From Paraferrimonas haliotis (lineage in GTDB: Bacteria; Pseudomonadota; Gammaproteobacteria; Enterobacterales; Shewanellaceae): DNA of 37,521 bases. Of this stretch, positions 15,460-24,535 are shown one piece after another. The position numbers and the translations under genes were made by a program. The stretch is taken from the NCBI RefSeq assembly GCF_002282895.1, contig NZ_NRRB01000002.1, positions 555,676 through 593,196 of the forward strand, in the 5' to 3' direction. Positions within the stretch are counted from its first letter, which is position 1. Every line of letters begins with the position of its first letter. The notes below the pieces were generated by a model. That model was not told the DNA's origin. It searched no databases and saw only the letters and a list, made by a program, of their open reading frames with translations.

Positions 15460-16254
15460 ATGAAGTGTCCCACAGAACCCTTAGAAATTATTCGCTGCAA
15501 CCAAATTCTCGATGCAGCTGAAAACTTAATTGATACGCAAGGCATCATTTCTTTCAAATTTTCTCAGTTAGCACAAGACGTTGGCAGCTCTACTGGTACC
15601 ATCTATAAGTGGTTTAAAAACAAAGAAGACGTTCTCGTTTGCTTATTCCTGCGCAGCAGTATTGCCTCTCACCTGCCGAGATTTATCCAGCAACATAAGA
15701 GCCTAAGCTAGCAAGACCAAGCCCTGCTGCCGTTTTTGTTTACCCTGCACGCCATAAAATCCCATCGTTCATTGTATGTATTGCGCTCGATCTCAATAAA
15801 TCCATTAATTTGGCAGCTTGCCAGTGAAGAAAAAATCAAGCTTATAAAATCTCGAGTTAATCTATTTAGAGATGAAATCATTGTTCCACTTACAAATGCG
15901 GTAGAGGAGGGTGAACTTGACGCGTCGGCGAAGGAAGTAACAGAGCTTGTTCAAGCCATTAACTTTATACTCAGTGGCGCCATCAGCGAAACAGAAAGCC
16001 AATTGTTAAATAACCAACATAAATCGTCTTTGTCCGAAACCTTTTATCGGCACATATCCAAAACCATGTCCTTCTATCGCTGGCAAACACCCTTGACTCG
16101 CGAACACTATGAACACCTTATGGCGTTGGTCGCAAGCTACTACAACACCCATAAAAGTACCTTCAACAATTGCCAAAATTGCCGCCTTAGTCAGCAAGGT
16201 GCAGGTTGTGTTGGCACAGCCAAAAGCCTGTCAAAACGGCACCAGCTGTTGTAA
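15460..16254 (+). pseudogene. TetR-family regulator interrupted by an in-frame TAG
   Basis: The N-terminal 84 codons encode a textbook TetR DNA-binding domain (ILDAAENLIDTQG, then SSTGTIYKWFKNKEDVL). The frame then meets TAG at 15709-15711 and continues open, in the same frame, for 180 more codons to 16254 with a helical ligand-binding domain. Read through, the protein would be about 264 residues, normal or slightly long for TetR. No in-frame ATG lies shortly after the stop, so reinitiation would need a TTG such as 15736. The C-terminus has a Cys cluster (NNCQNCRLSQ then GAGC). The ATG at 15460 is preferred over TTG 15421, which would add a hydrophobic leader. It is divergent from the redox operon and upstream of RND genes, so it could have regulated either. 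A sequencing error is possible. Confidence 0.7.
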
Positions 16255-16343
16255 ATAATCGCAAAGAAATCAGCAACGACTAGCGATAATATTTTATCGG
16301 GGCATAATGTGGTTAAACATTGCGTTCCATAAAGGATAATAAA

Positions 16344-17636
16344 ATGATTCCAAGAAAAAGATTGTTGATTCCAGGAGTCATCGCGGGCGTTGGCCTTATT
16401 GCCATCGCCACAATGTTGAAACCAAACCCTCAAGCGCTCGATGACTATGACAATCGCCGCTTGGTGAGTGTTCAGCCTTTAGTGATGCAAGAGTCTGCGC
16501 CTCAGGTAATCGGTTATGGTCGGGTAGCCCCTAAAAATGAATGGCAGGCCGTGGCTGAGGTCAGCGGTCGTTTGATCGAAAAAAATGAACACCTCGAACC
16601 CGGCAGACTGTTAGAGAAAGGAACGCCTCTCCTACAAATTGATCCCCTCGAGTACCAATTAGCCTTAGCTCAAGCTCAAGCGAATGTGAGCTCCACTGAG
16701 ATTGAACTGGATAAGTTAGACCAAGAATTTTCCAACTTACAAACCACCTATAAGCTGGAACAGCAAAAATTAACGCTGGTTGAGCAAGAGTATAAGCGCC
16801 AACAAGATCTATTAGCCAAAAACCTGGTGGCTCAATCCGATGTAGAAGCGCAAAAACAAACCTTGATTGCTCAGCAAAAGCTGGTTCAAGACATGAGCTC
16901 AAACATTAAGCTTATGCCTGATACCCGGCGGGTCACCGAGGCACAATTAAACATTGCTAAAGCGCAACTAAACGACGCTCAACGTAAACTGGATAAAACC
17001 CAGTTAACCCTGCCATTTGATGCTCGTATTGGTGAAGTTAATGTGGAGCTCGACCAAGTCGTTGGATTAAATTCGGTGATGCTTACAGCCCAAAAGCTTG
17101 GCACCGTAGAGGTTAAAGCCGAGCTTTCGCTGGACGATTTACGTGCGTTAATCAACAGCATTGGTCGGTTTAACAGTGACGGTCAGCTGCCGTCTTTCGA
17201 ATCTTTAGGGCTTAGCGCACACCTGAAACTGCAAAGCTTTGGCGACGAGTTTAGCTGGCCAGCAAAAGTAACCCGCATCGCCGATACAGTGAATCCCGAG
17301 CAGGCCACCATTGGCGTCTATCTTGAAGTTGAGCAAAACTTCCGCGAGTTGCAACTACCAAGCCGCCCACCATTAACCAAAGGCATGTTTCTAACTGCCA
17401 TTATCGACGGCTATCCTAGCCCTCAATTTGTGATTCCAGAAAAAGCCTTGCACGGAGATAAAATTTACCTCTTAGATGAGCAGCAGAAGCTCAATATTGT
17501 GCCGATAAAAGTACTTTACCGAACAGCAAGTGGAGTGGCCATAGCAGGTGAGCTCGAACAAGATCAGCAACTAATAATCAACGACTTGATACCGGCCATC
17601 GAGGGCATGGGGCTGCGATTGATGGAGACGCAATAA
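16344..17636 (+). CDS. RND efflux periplasmic adaptor (HlyD/AcrA family)
   Basis: A 430-residue membrane-fusion protein linking an RND pump to an outer-membrane channel. It has an N-terminal transmembrane anchor (about residues 8-25, no lipobox), a split lipoyl/barrel-sandwich domain (VSGRLIEKNEHLEPG near residue 74 and LPFDARIGEV near residue 222), and a long coiled coil about residues 105-215 rich in Gln/Leu/Lys. The ATG at 16344 has AAAGGA eight bases upstream; the in-frame TTG at 16320 lacks one. The stop overlaps the pump's ATG by one base (TAATG), so they are translationally coupled. No TolC-like gene is present; a channel elsewhere must be used. Confidence 0.92.
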   Translation: MIPRKRLLIPGVIAGVGLIAIATMLKPNPQALDDYDNRRLVSVQPLVMQESAPQVIGYGRVAPKNEWQAVAEVSGRLIEKNEHLEPGRLLEKGTPLLQIDPLEYQLALAQAQANVSSTEIELDKLDQEFSNLQTTYKLEQQKLTLVEQEYKRQQDLLAKNLVAQSDVEAQKQTLIAQQKLVQDMSSNIKLMPDTRRVTEAQLNIAKAQLNDAQRKLDKTQLTLPFDARIGEVNVELDQVVGLNSVMLTAQKLGTVEVKAELSLDDLRALINSIGRFNSDGQLPSFESLGLSAHLKLQSFGDEFSWPAKVTRIADTVNPEQATIGVYLEVEQNFRELQLPSRPPLTKGMFLTAIIDGYPSPQFVIPEKALHGDKIYLLDEQQKLNIVPIKVLYRTASGVAIAGELEQDQQLIINDLIPAIEGMGLRLMETQ

Positions 17637-20600
17637 TGCTGAGTTACTTTGCGCGCCACCCAACCATAGCCAATATGCTGATGGTGGGTTTACTGCTGCT
17701 CGGCCTTACCAGTATTTCATCGTTAAAACGGGAAACCTTTCCCGAGTATGCCCCGCCTTACATTAATGCCTCTGTGGTATATCCCGGCGCTTCCCCAATA
17801 GAAGTTGAGGAAAGCATTTGTCTGCGCATGGAGGATGCGGTTGAAGGTTTGGCGAATATTGAAGAAGTGACGTGTGATGCTCAAGAAGGGCTTGCGAGCA
17901 TGACGTTAAAGTTGGAAAGTGCAGCGGATATCGGCCGCATTCTTCTGGATGTTCAAACTCAAATTAACGCCATTAAAGATTTTCCACAGCAAATTGAGCC
18001 GCCCATTGTAAAAGAGCTCGATTGGGCCGAACCTGTGGTAGACATCGCATTGTCGGCAAACGCCAGTTGGCCTCATTTAAAGGCGTACGCAGAAGATGTT
18101 AAGCGTCGCTTAAAAATTGATGCTGGTGTCGATTTAGTTACCGTTGCAGGGTTCTCTGATCATCAGCTGCGGGTAGAAGTTGATCAACAAGCCATGCGTC
18201 GACTCGGTCTCACCATCGCCGAGATATCCGACAAACTCGGTCGTCAAAATGTCAAAATGCCTGCAGGGAACATCGAGTTATCCGACAAGAACCTATTGAT
18301 CCGTTTTGATGAACGCAAAGTCACTCCGCAGGCCTTAGGCGAGACTGTTATTGCGTCGAGTAACGATGGCAGCTTAGTGCGTCTTAAGGACATAGCAACC
18401 ATAGAGGATCGTTTTGAATTGGATGAGGAGCGCGTTCGCTTTAATGGACAGCCCGCAGCCATTTTGAAGGTTCAGAAAAACAAAGCTGACGACGCCCTGG
18501 TCATTAAGGATCGTGTCGAAGCCTTTGTGGAAAAAGAGCGTCTGTTAGCTCCCGATGGGGTAACGCTCACATTAACCAATGATTTGTCGTCATTGGTTCG
18601 CGACCGCTTGCAAATGATGGTCAAGAATGGCCTGCAAGGTATTGTTTTAGTGTTCTTTGCCATGTGGCTATTTTTCTCACTGCGATACAGTTTCTGGGTT
18701 TCTGCTGGGCTTCCGGTGGCCTTTATGGGTGGCATTTTCTTAATGAACTTGCTCGGGCTCTCAATCAACATCATGAGCCTGGTGGGATTACTCATGGCCA
18801 TTGGCATTATGATGGACGACGCCATTGTCATCGCCGAGTCCATTGCATCTCATATTGAAAAAGGTGAAAGCGTTGATCAGGCGGTGGTTAACGGCGTTAA
18901 AAAGGTCGCACCGGGCGTACTTTCTTCGTTTATGACCACAATATTCATATTGGGTAGTCTGTTGTGGCTCGATGGACAAATGGGTGCGGTGTTAAAAGTG
19001 GTGCCCATGGTGCTTATTTTGGTACTTGCCATCAGCCTCATAGAAGCCTTTTTAATTTTGCCGGCCCACTTGCACCACTCCTTAAGTCACGCTCGCAGCG
19101 AACGCCCTGCTTGGCGTTTTAAAGCGGCCTTTTTAGAGCGATTCGAACGCTTTAGAGATAAGCAGTTGGTGGATGCGGTGACGTTCGTAGTCAAATGGCG
19201 ATACGCCGCCATTGGCGGAACCCTTGGGTTGTTATTAGCATCCTTTGCTTTGCTGGCCGGCGGTGCCTTGAAGTTTGTCCCCTTTCCCGAACTCGATGGC
19301 GACATCGCTGAAGCTCGCATCATTTTACCGCCCGGTTCTACGCTGGCTGAAACCAAGGCGGTTATGGCTAAGATCATTACTGCCGCAGAGCAAACAGGGC
19401 GCGAATATGAACAAAGAATGGGAGAGCCAGAATCGTTAATTCAAGACATTACCGCTCAGACGAATTTCAATGCAGACGCCGGTGAAAAAGGGCCTCACAT
19501 CGCAACGGTGCGATTGGATCTATTATCGGCGGAGATCCGAAATACGGTCATTGATGAGTTTATAAATGACTGGCGAGCCAACAGCGGCCAATTCAGTGAG
19601 CCGTTATCATTGGTATTCAAACAACCAACGATGGGGCCGGCTGGCCGCGACATTGAAGTGCGACTGTTGCACGACAACTTAGAAGAACTGAAAAGCGCGT
19701 CTTTGAGCATACAAAAGTATTTAGCACAGTTTGATGGCGTATACGGGATCATGGACGACATGCGACCGGGTAAACCGGAAGTATTGGTAACCCTTAAAGG
19801 TGGAGCTGAAAGCTTTGGCGTTGACGGCCAGACCATTGCGGAGCAATTGCGGGGCGCCTATTTTGGACGAATTGCCGATGAAATCCAAGTCGGGCCAGAG
19901 AACCTAGAAATAGACGTTAGGCTCAATAAAGAACAAGCCGGCAGCCTCGCCGAACTCGCAAATTTCCCTATTATACTGCCGAACGGCGAGCAGATACCGT
20001 TATCAGCCATTGCCAACATTGACCACCAGCGCTCCTTCGTTCGTATTCAGCGGATAGATGGTCTTCGCAGCGTCAGTGTCATGGCAGATGTGGACTATGG
20101 CACCACCAACAACGCTGAGGTGCTTGCACAATTAACTCGAGAGCTATTACCACAACTGCAACAACAGTATGCCGGACTTAGAGTTGACTTTGAAGGCGCC
20201 GCTAAAGAAAGCCAGAAAACAGGCTCCAGCCTAGGCAAAGGCTTTGTTATTGGCTTGTTTGGCTTGTTTGCCATTCTCAGTGTTCAATTCAGAAGTTACT
20301 TAGAGCCCATTGTGGTCATGACCGCTATTCCTTTGGCTTTAATTGGTGTGCTATGGGGGCATTTTTTGCTGGGGCACAGTATGTCGATGCCGTCCATAAT
20401 GGGCTTTATCTCGTTGGCTGGGATTGTGGTTAACGACTCGATATTGTTGGTTCAATACATTCGCCATCACATAAATCTTGGCGACAGCGTCCAGCAAGCG
20501 GTTGTTCAGGCAAGTCGAGAACGCTTTAGAGCCGTCTTCTTGACCTCGCTCACTACCGCAGCTGGATTGCTTCCTTTATTGCTCGAACGAAGTTTGCAAG

Positions 20601-20761
20601 CTCAAGTGGTGCAACCTTTGGTGGTCTCTATTGTGTTTGGTATTTTTGCATCGACTCTGCTAGTGCTGTTTATCATTCCAGCAGCCTACGCCGCCCTTGC
20701 TGACTTTGGCTTAGTACGAAAACATCAAGACTTATCACAAGCCAGCAAAGTAGCCAGCTAA
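17636..20761 (+). CDS. RND efflux pump, inner-membrane permease (AcrB-like)
   Basis: A 1041-residue RND transporter, proton-driven, exporting solutes from periplasm or membrane. Two large periplasmic loops and twelve transmembrane helices can be traced: TM1 about 12-30, TM2-6 about 335-470, TM7 about 525-545, TM8-12 about 860-1025. The proton-relay pair in TM4 is intact (GIMMDDAIVIAES). In TM10 the AcrB Lys position reads GIVVNDSILL, an Asn variant seen in a subgroup of these pumps. It follows its adaptor with a one-base overlap and precedes a small membrane protein gene by 44 bp. Substrates are not predictable; the neighbouring interrupted TetR gene is the likely former or present local regulator. 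Confidence 0.93.
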   Translation: MLSYFARHPTIANMLMVGLLLLGLTSISSLKRETFPEYAPPYINASVVYPGASPIEVEESICLRMEDAVEGLANIEEVTCDAQEGLASMTLKLESAADIGRILLDVQTQINAIKDFPQQIEPPIVKELDWAEPVVDIALSANASWPHLKAYAEDVKRRLKIDAGVDLVTVAGFSDHQLRVEVDQQAMRRLGLTIAEISDKLGRQNVKMPAGNIELSDKNLLIRFDERKVTPQALGETVIASSNDGSLVRLKDIATIEDRFELDEERVRFNGQPAAILKVQKNKADDALVIKDRVEAFVEKERLLAPDGVTLTLTNDLSSLVRDRLQMMVKNGLQGIVLVFFAMWLFFSLRYSFWVSAGLPVAFMGGIFLMNLLGLSINIMSLVGLLMAIGIMMDDAIVIAESIASHIEKGESVDQAVVNGVKKVAPGVLSSFMTTIFILGSLLWLDGQMGAVLKVVPMVLILVLAISLIEAFLILPAHLHHSLSHARSERPAWRFKAAFLERFERFRDKQLVDAVTFVVKWRYAAIGGTLGLLLASFALLAGGALKFVPFPELDGDIAEARIILPPGSTLAETKAVMAKIITAAEQTGREYEQRMGEPESLIQDITAQTNFNADAGEKGPHIATVRLDLLSAEIRNTVIDEFINDWRANSGQFSEPLSLVFKQPTMGPAGRDIEVRLLHDNLEELKSASLSIQKYLAQFDGVYGIMDDMRPGKPEVLVTLKGGAESFGVDGQTIAEQLRGAYFGRIADEIQVGPENLEIDVRLNKEQAGSLAELANFPIILPNGEQIPLSAIANIDHQRSFVRIQRIDGLRSVSVMADVDYGTTNNAEVLAQLTRELLPQLQQQYAGLRVDFEGAAKESQKTGSSLGKGFVIGLFGLFAILSVQFRSYLEPIVVMTAIPLALIGVLWGHFLLGHSMSMPSIMGFISLAGIVVNDSILLVQYIRHHINLGDSVQQAVVQASRERFRAVFLTSLTTAAGLLPLLLERSLQAQVVQPLVVSIVFGIFASTLLVLFIIPAAYAALADFGLVRKHQDLSQASKVAS

Positions 20762-20770
20762 TTTGCACTA

Positions 20771-20812
20771 TAATCATAGCGTTACCCTGTTTATCAAGGA
20801 GCGCTATGATTA
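20771..20812 (+). promoter_or_regulatory. Inverted repeat enclosing the start codon of the gene at 20806
   Basis: TAATCATAGCG at 20771-20781 and CGCTATGATTA at 20802-20812 are perfect 11-base complements. The ATG (20806-20808) lies inside the right arm and the ribosome-binding site AAGGAG (20796-20801) sits in the 20-base loop against the stem. As RNA this hairpin would occlude the start codon; as DNA it could be an operator. Confidence 0.6.
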
Positions 20813-21243
20813 ATCGAGCTCATCTCTCCAAACGCCTAGCTACCTACCAAGCCACGGCGATTTTTAGCATAGTGTTTGCTTTGCTCGGATTTAGCTATAA
20901 CGCTTGGCGCCTAGAAGCCAGCGAGCATAACACCACCGTACGCACCGCCAGTTTCGAAATTTTGGTGCAGTTATCGGAATTCGAACGAGTTCTTTATGCC
21001 GCCCATTACGATAACGATCCCACCTTAGGCAATCCGAGAGCGGGTTGGGTTAAACTTGGTATTGTTAACGACCTGGCACCCTTGGTAAGTACTTCGGTGC
21101 AAAGCCACAGCCAATTGCTAACCCAAGCGTGGCAGTCCAACTGGCAACGCCTGGGTCAAGAATCCACGGCCATCACCACCATCGAAGAACAAAAACAAGC
21201 CCTACGAATGCAAATTCAACGAGAGCTAGCACAGCTAAATTGA
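20806..21243 (+). CDS. Small single-pass membrane protein, unknown function
   Basis: A 145-residue protein with one hydrophobic segment at about residues 16-34 after a positively charged N-terminus, then a helical periplasmic or cytoplasmic domain ending in a Glu/Gln-rich amphipathic helix. No family recognised. It follows the RND pump by 44 bp and could be on the same transcript; its start is buried in a perfect inverted repeat. The ribosome-binding site AAGGAG is strong. The 3' end overlaps the convergent LysR gene by 9 bp. Confidence 0.75.
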   Translation: MINRAHLSKRLATYQATAIFSIVFALLGFSYNAWRLEASEHNTTVRTASFEILVQLSEFERVLYAAHYDNDPTLGNPRAGWVKLGIVNDLAPLVSTSVQSHSQLLTQAWQSNWQRLGQESTAITTIEEQKQALRMQIQRELAQLN

Positions 21244-22125
21244 GTGTTTTTGTCGTTCAATAAACCGTTGTCGCATCCAACGACCCGCCGGCCCCAGTGT
21301 GTTTGATTGGTGCCAAATAAGGTGACTGGCAATGCTCCAGTTGCTTTCGATGTCAACAATATCCACCTCAACCAACTCCTGTGCCGCCAAACTGCCTTTA
21401 ATTAACTCATCCGGCAACACGGCCCAGCCTTGCCCCGCCTTAACCAATTGCATGGCCGTGAATACGCTTTCCGTTAACCATACGTTATTTGAATATTGCC
21501 AAGGAGCCCGCATGGTATATTCAAGATTAGTGATGACAATTTGCCGGTAAGTTGAGAAAACCGATGAATCCTTTATCTTTGCTTTTGCCAGCGGATGACT
21601 GGGCGCCGCCACCAAACGCAACAATTCGTTAGGTTGTGAGTGACTCAGAATGTCGTCAGGAAACGTTTCTGCGAACATAACGAGGGCCAGATCCGCCTCT
21701 TTTTGCTGTACTGACTCAATTGCGCCTTTGGCGACCGGGTGCAACAATATTAACTTCACATAGGGAAACTGCTCTACAAACTCATCCAATAAGTACGACC
21801 AATCTGCAATCACTAAATTCTCATCAATAGCAATCACCAGCTCAAGCTCTTGCTGCTCATGTGCCGCTCGAGCGCGCATATACATAACCTCACAGCGCTC
21901 TAATATTGTTTTGGCTTCAGCAAGCATGGCGCTGCCTTGCTCAGTTAACCTCGGATAGCGGTTGCTTCGGTCAAACAGCTCAATGCCTAGATCAATTTCT
22001 AAATTGGAAATTGCCGTGCTCACAGCGCTTTGGGCTTTACCTAGCTTTCGAGCAGCGCCACTAAACGACCCGCACTCACAGGCTGCCACGAACGCTTGCA
22101 AATACTCAAGACTGAAGTGCTTCAT
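21235..22125 (-). CDS. LysR-family regulator, divergent from PACE efflux gene
   Basis: A 296-residue LysR-type transcription factor: N-terminal winged helix-turn-helix about residues 1-60 (FSGAARKLGKAQSAVSTAISNLE) and a C-terminal periplasmic-binding-like effector domain about 90-290. It is transcribed away from a PACE-family efflux gene with an 86-bp shared promoter region, the same arrangement as aceR/aceI in Acinetobacter, where the LysR protein activates the pump. By that analogy it probably senses an amphipathic cation or polyamine-like molecule. Its effector is not known from sequence. Confidence 0.9.
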   Translation of the reverse strand: MKHFSLEYLQAFVAACECGSFSGAARKLGKAQSAVSTAISNLEIDLGIELFDRSNRYPRLTEQGSAMLAEAKTILERCEVMYMRARAAHEQQELELVIAIDENLVIADWSYLLDEFVEQFPYVKLILLHPVAKGAIESVQQKEADLALVMFAETFPDDILSHSQPNELLRLVAAPSHPLAKAKIKDSSVFSTYRQIVITNLEYTMRAPWQYSNNVWLTESVFTAMQLVKAGQGWAVLPDELIKGSLAAQELVEVDIVDIESNWSIASHLIWHQSNTLGPAGRWMRQRFIERQKHSI

Positions 22126-22136
22126 GTATCTCTTTT

Positions 22137-22166
22137 ATAGATGGTTAGTAACTTTATAATATCTAT
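22137..22166. promoter_or_regulatory. Candidate LysR operator between regulator and PACE gene
   Basis: Inverted arms ATAGAT (22137-22142) and ATCTAT (22161-22166) flank a small palindrome GTTAGTAAC (22144-22152) and a TATAAT hexamer (22155-22160), within the 86-bp divergent spacer. The position, and the dyad overlapping a promoter-like hexamer, fit a LysR binding site, but the exact contact bases are not certain. Confidence 0.45.
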
Positions 22167-22211
22167 CAATGTAATAAAATTCGCAACACATTAACGGTTA
22201 AAGAGTAAACC

Positions 22212-22646
22212 ATGCGAACAAGTTCCGACAGATTGCGTCACGCTATTGGCTTTGAAGTGATTGGTCTTATGATGATCATTCCCATTGGCGCATACGCGTT
22301 AAACGTTGAGATGAGTGCCATTGGCCTGCTCGGAGTCGTGGTTTCGATAATCGCTACGGTTTGGAACCTGATCTACAATCTTTTATTCGACAAAGCCATG
22401 CTGGCCCACTATGGCCACACCAATAAACGTCAATGGCATCGAATCATCCATGCCTTTTTGTTTGAGTTTGGGCTTCTGGTTATCACGGTGCCAATTATCG
22501 CCTGGAGCCTGCAAGTGAGCTGGTTTACGGCCTTGATTGCGGATATTGGCTTGGTGGTATTTTATTTGGTGTACGCCTATCTGTATAACTTGGCTTACGA
22601 CAAACTGTTTCCTATTCCTCAAAACCAACACGCTTTAGAGTCTTAA
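22212..22646 (+). CDS. PACE-family efflux transporter (AceI-like)
   Basis: A 144-residue four-helix inner-membrane protein made of two tandem bacterial transmembrane pair units: helices about 11-28 and 35-58, then 81-99 and 106-128. Each unit carries the family signature in its second helix region (WNLIYNLLFDKA and YLVYAYLYNLAYDK), and the conserved Glu of the first helix is present (GFEVIGL). Members such as AceI export chlorhexidine and short-chain diamines using the proton gradient. The ATG is placed about 85 bp from the divergent LysR gene. Assignment to the family is firm; natural substrate is inferred to be a polyamine-like cation. Confidence 0.92.
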   Translation: MRTSSDRLRHAIGFEVIGLMMIIPIGAYALNVEMSAIGLLGVVVSIIATVWNLIYNLLFDKAMLAHYGHTNKRQWHRIIHAFLFEFGLLVITVPIIAWSLQVSWFTALIADIGLVVFYLVYAYLYNLAYDKLFPIPQNQHALES

Positions 22647-22719
22647 CTCGAATATTGACACTCGCTAATGAGGGTGCGATCTTGACTGCAGAATTGGAGT
22701 CAGGTTTAGGAAAAACGTC

Positions 22720-24456
22720 ATGAAAAAAACCGGTGCGCAACTCGTTCGTTTTGCGTTAGAGCAAATTGGTGTCCGCCACACTTTCGGAATTCCTGGCGTG
22801 CATAACACCGAACTCTATGACCAATTGAATCTATCGCCAACCATCACTCCCCACTTGGTCACTCATGAAGAAAGTGCCTCTTTTGCGGCTGATGCGATTA
22901 GCCGCAGCTCCAACAGCATTGGCACTTTACTCGTAGTACCCGCCGCTGGGTTAACTCATGCAGCCAGTGGTATTGCCGAAGCGTCGCTCGATGGTATCGC
23001 CATGCTCGTTATTTCTGGCGGGGTACGAACCGATACCGGTGCGCATTACCAGCTGCATGATATGGATCAGCACAGTTTGATGGCCCCCATAACCAAAGGC
23101 TGCTTTAAACCAACGGATTACTCGAGCATAATTCCAACCATCTATCAGGCTTATGAATTGGCAATCAGCGGAGAGCCCGGGCCTGTTTATGTTGAAGTGC
23201 CGGTTAACTTACAGTTGCTCACCGGAGAGGTGGAGCACATGCCTAGTTACCAGCCGGCAGTGGCCACTGCTGAAGTGGATCAAGCAAGCATAGAGCAGGC
23301 AGCACAGCTGTTGCTCAGCGCCAATCAAGTGGGCCTGTTTGTGGGCTGGGGCGCGACCAAAGCCTCTAAGCATGTTATCGAATTGGCGGAACTTCTGGCC
23401 GCTCCAGTCTCTACGACACTGCAAGGATTGGGCGTTATTGACGCTCGCCATCCGTTGCACACGGGCATGAGCTTTGGCGAGTCCGCTGTTCCTGCGGCGC
23501 AAAAGGCCTTCTCCAAGGTGGATTGCCTTTTTGCTATCGCCACTCGTTTTTCCGAGATCCCCACCGGGAGCTTTGGTTTAACCGTTCCCGATAACTTGAT
23601 TCATTTGGACATTAATCCTAACGTATTCAACAAAAATTATCCCGCGGTCCATACGTTGGAAGGTGACGCCGAGCGACTACTGCCGAAGCTTATCGAGGCA
23701 ATCAAAGCTCAGCGTCGCCAAGCTAAACCCTTTCAAGCAATGGCACAAACCATCGCTCAGGACAAAGCCGATTACGTTAACCAGTGGCTGGCTCATGACA
23801 GTGGTAAGCGCGTTAACCCCATGAACTTTTTTCAGTCCCTTAGACAGCAGCTAGCGGATGATGCGATGGTGATTTGCGACGATGGCAATCATACTTTTTT
23901 AACGGCTGAATTACTGCCCATTCATTGCAACGGCGGTTTTATATCGCCCACTGACTTCAATGCCATGGGTTATTGCATTCCCGCCACCATTGGTGCCAAG
24001 TTAGCCTCTCCCGAACGCCAAGTCATAGGCATCGTTGGCGACGGAGCCGCTGCCATGACGGGACTGGAGGCTTTAACGGCTAGCCATAACCAATTAGGCA
24101 TTACCTGGTTTATCTTTAATGATGGTGAGCTTTCACAAATCAGCCAAGCGCAGCAAGTGCCCTATAACCGAAAAACCTGCACCGTGCTGCCTACGATGGA
24201 TTGGAAAGGCGTGGCGATGGCGACTCAATGTGAGTATTTACTTTTAGATGACGCCCAACGAGCGGACGAGGTTATTGCTAAAGCTTTTCAGTTTAATCAA
24301 TCCGGAAAGCCTGTGTATGTTGACGTTCGCATCGACTACAGCAAGTCGACACGATTTACTCAAGGTGCGGTAAAAACCAACTTCAATCGATTTGATTTAG
24401 GCACCAAGGTACGGTTTTTATCAAGAGCCGTTTGGCGTCGCATTAAAACCGATTAA
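22720..24456 (+). CDS. Thiamine-diphosphate-dependent enzyme, acetolactate synthase-like
   Basis: A 578-residue enzyme of the IlvB/benzoylformate decarboxylase superfamily. Three domains: N-terminal pyrimidine-binding (1-175) with the cofactor-activating Glu in THEESA (E50), a central domain (185-330), and C-terminal pyrophosphate-binding (350-560) with GDG at 440-442 and the matching FNDGE about 27 residues on. It belongs to an uncharacterised branch in which the usual GPG segment reads VPAAGLTHAASG and a YQLHDMDQ motif follows; it lacks strong hallmarks of true acetolactate synthases, and no regulatory subunit gene is nearby. The substrate is probably a 2-oxo acid. menB lies 79 bp downstream on the same strand, which may be chance. 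Confidence 0.85.
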   Translation: MKKTGAQLVRFALEQIGVRHTFGIPGVHNTELYDQLNLSPTITPHLVTHEESASFAADAISRSSNSIGTLLVVPAAGLTHAASGIAEASLDGIAMLVISGGVRTDTGAHYQLHDMDQHSLMAPITKGCFKPTDYSSIIPTIYQAYELAISGEPGPVYVEVPVNLQLLTGEVEHMPSYQPAVATAEVDQASIEQAAQLLLSANQVGLFVGWGATKASKHVIELAELLAAPVSTTLQGLGVIDARHPLHTGMSFGESAVPAAQKAFSKVDCLFAIATRFSEIPTGSFGLTVPDNLIHLDINPNVFNKNYPAVHTLEGDAERLLPKLIEAIKAQRRQAKPFQAMAQTIAQDKADYVNQWLAHDSGKRVNPMNFFQSLRQQLADDAMVICDDGNHTFLTAELLPIHCNGGFISPTDFNAMGYCIPATIGAKLASPERQVIGIVGDGAAAMTGLEALTASHNQLGITWFIFNDGELSQISQAQQVPYNRKTCTVLPTMDWKGVAMATQCEYLLLDDAQRADEVIAKAFQFNQSGKPVYVDVRIDYSKSTRFTQGAVKTNFNRFDLGTKVRFLSRAVWRRIKTD

Positions 24457-24535
24457 TAGTAAGTGATGGCTTGACCTAAATGGACTTTACACCTAGCCTG
24501 TGTCGATAATTTTGAGGGTTAATAAAGGTATTATT

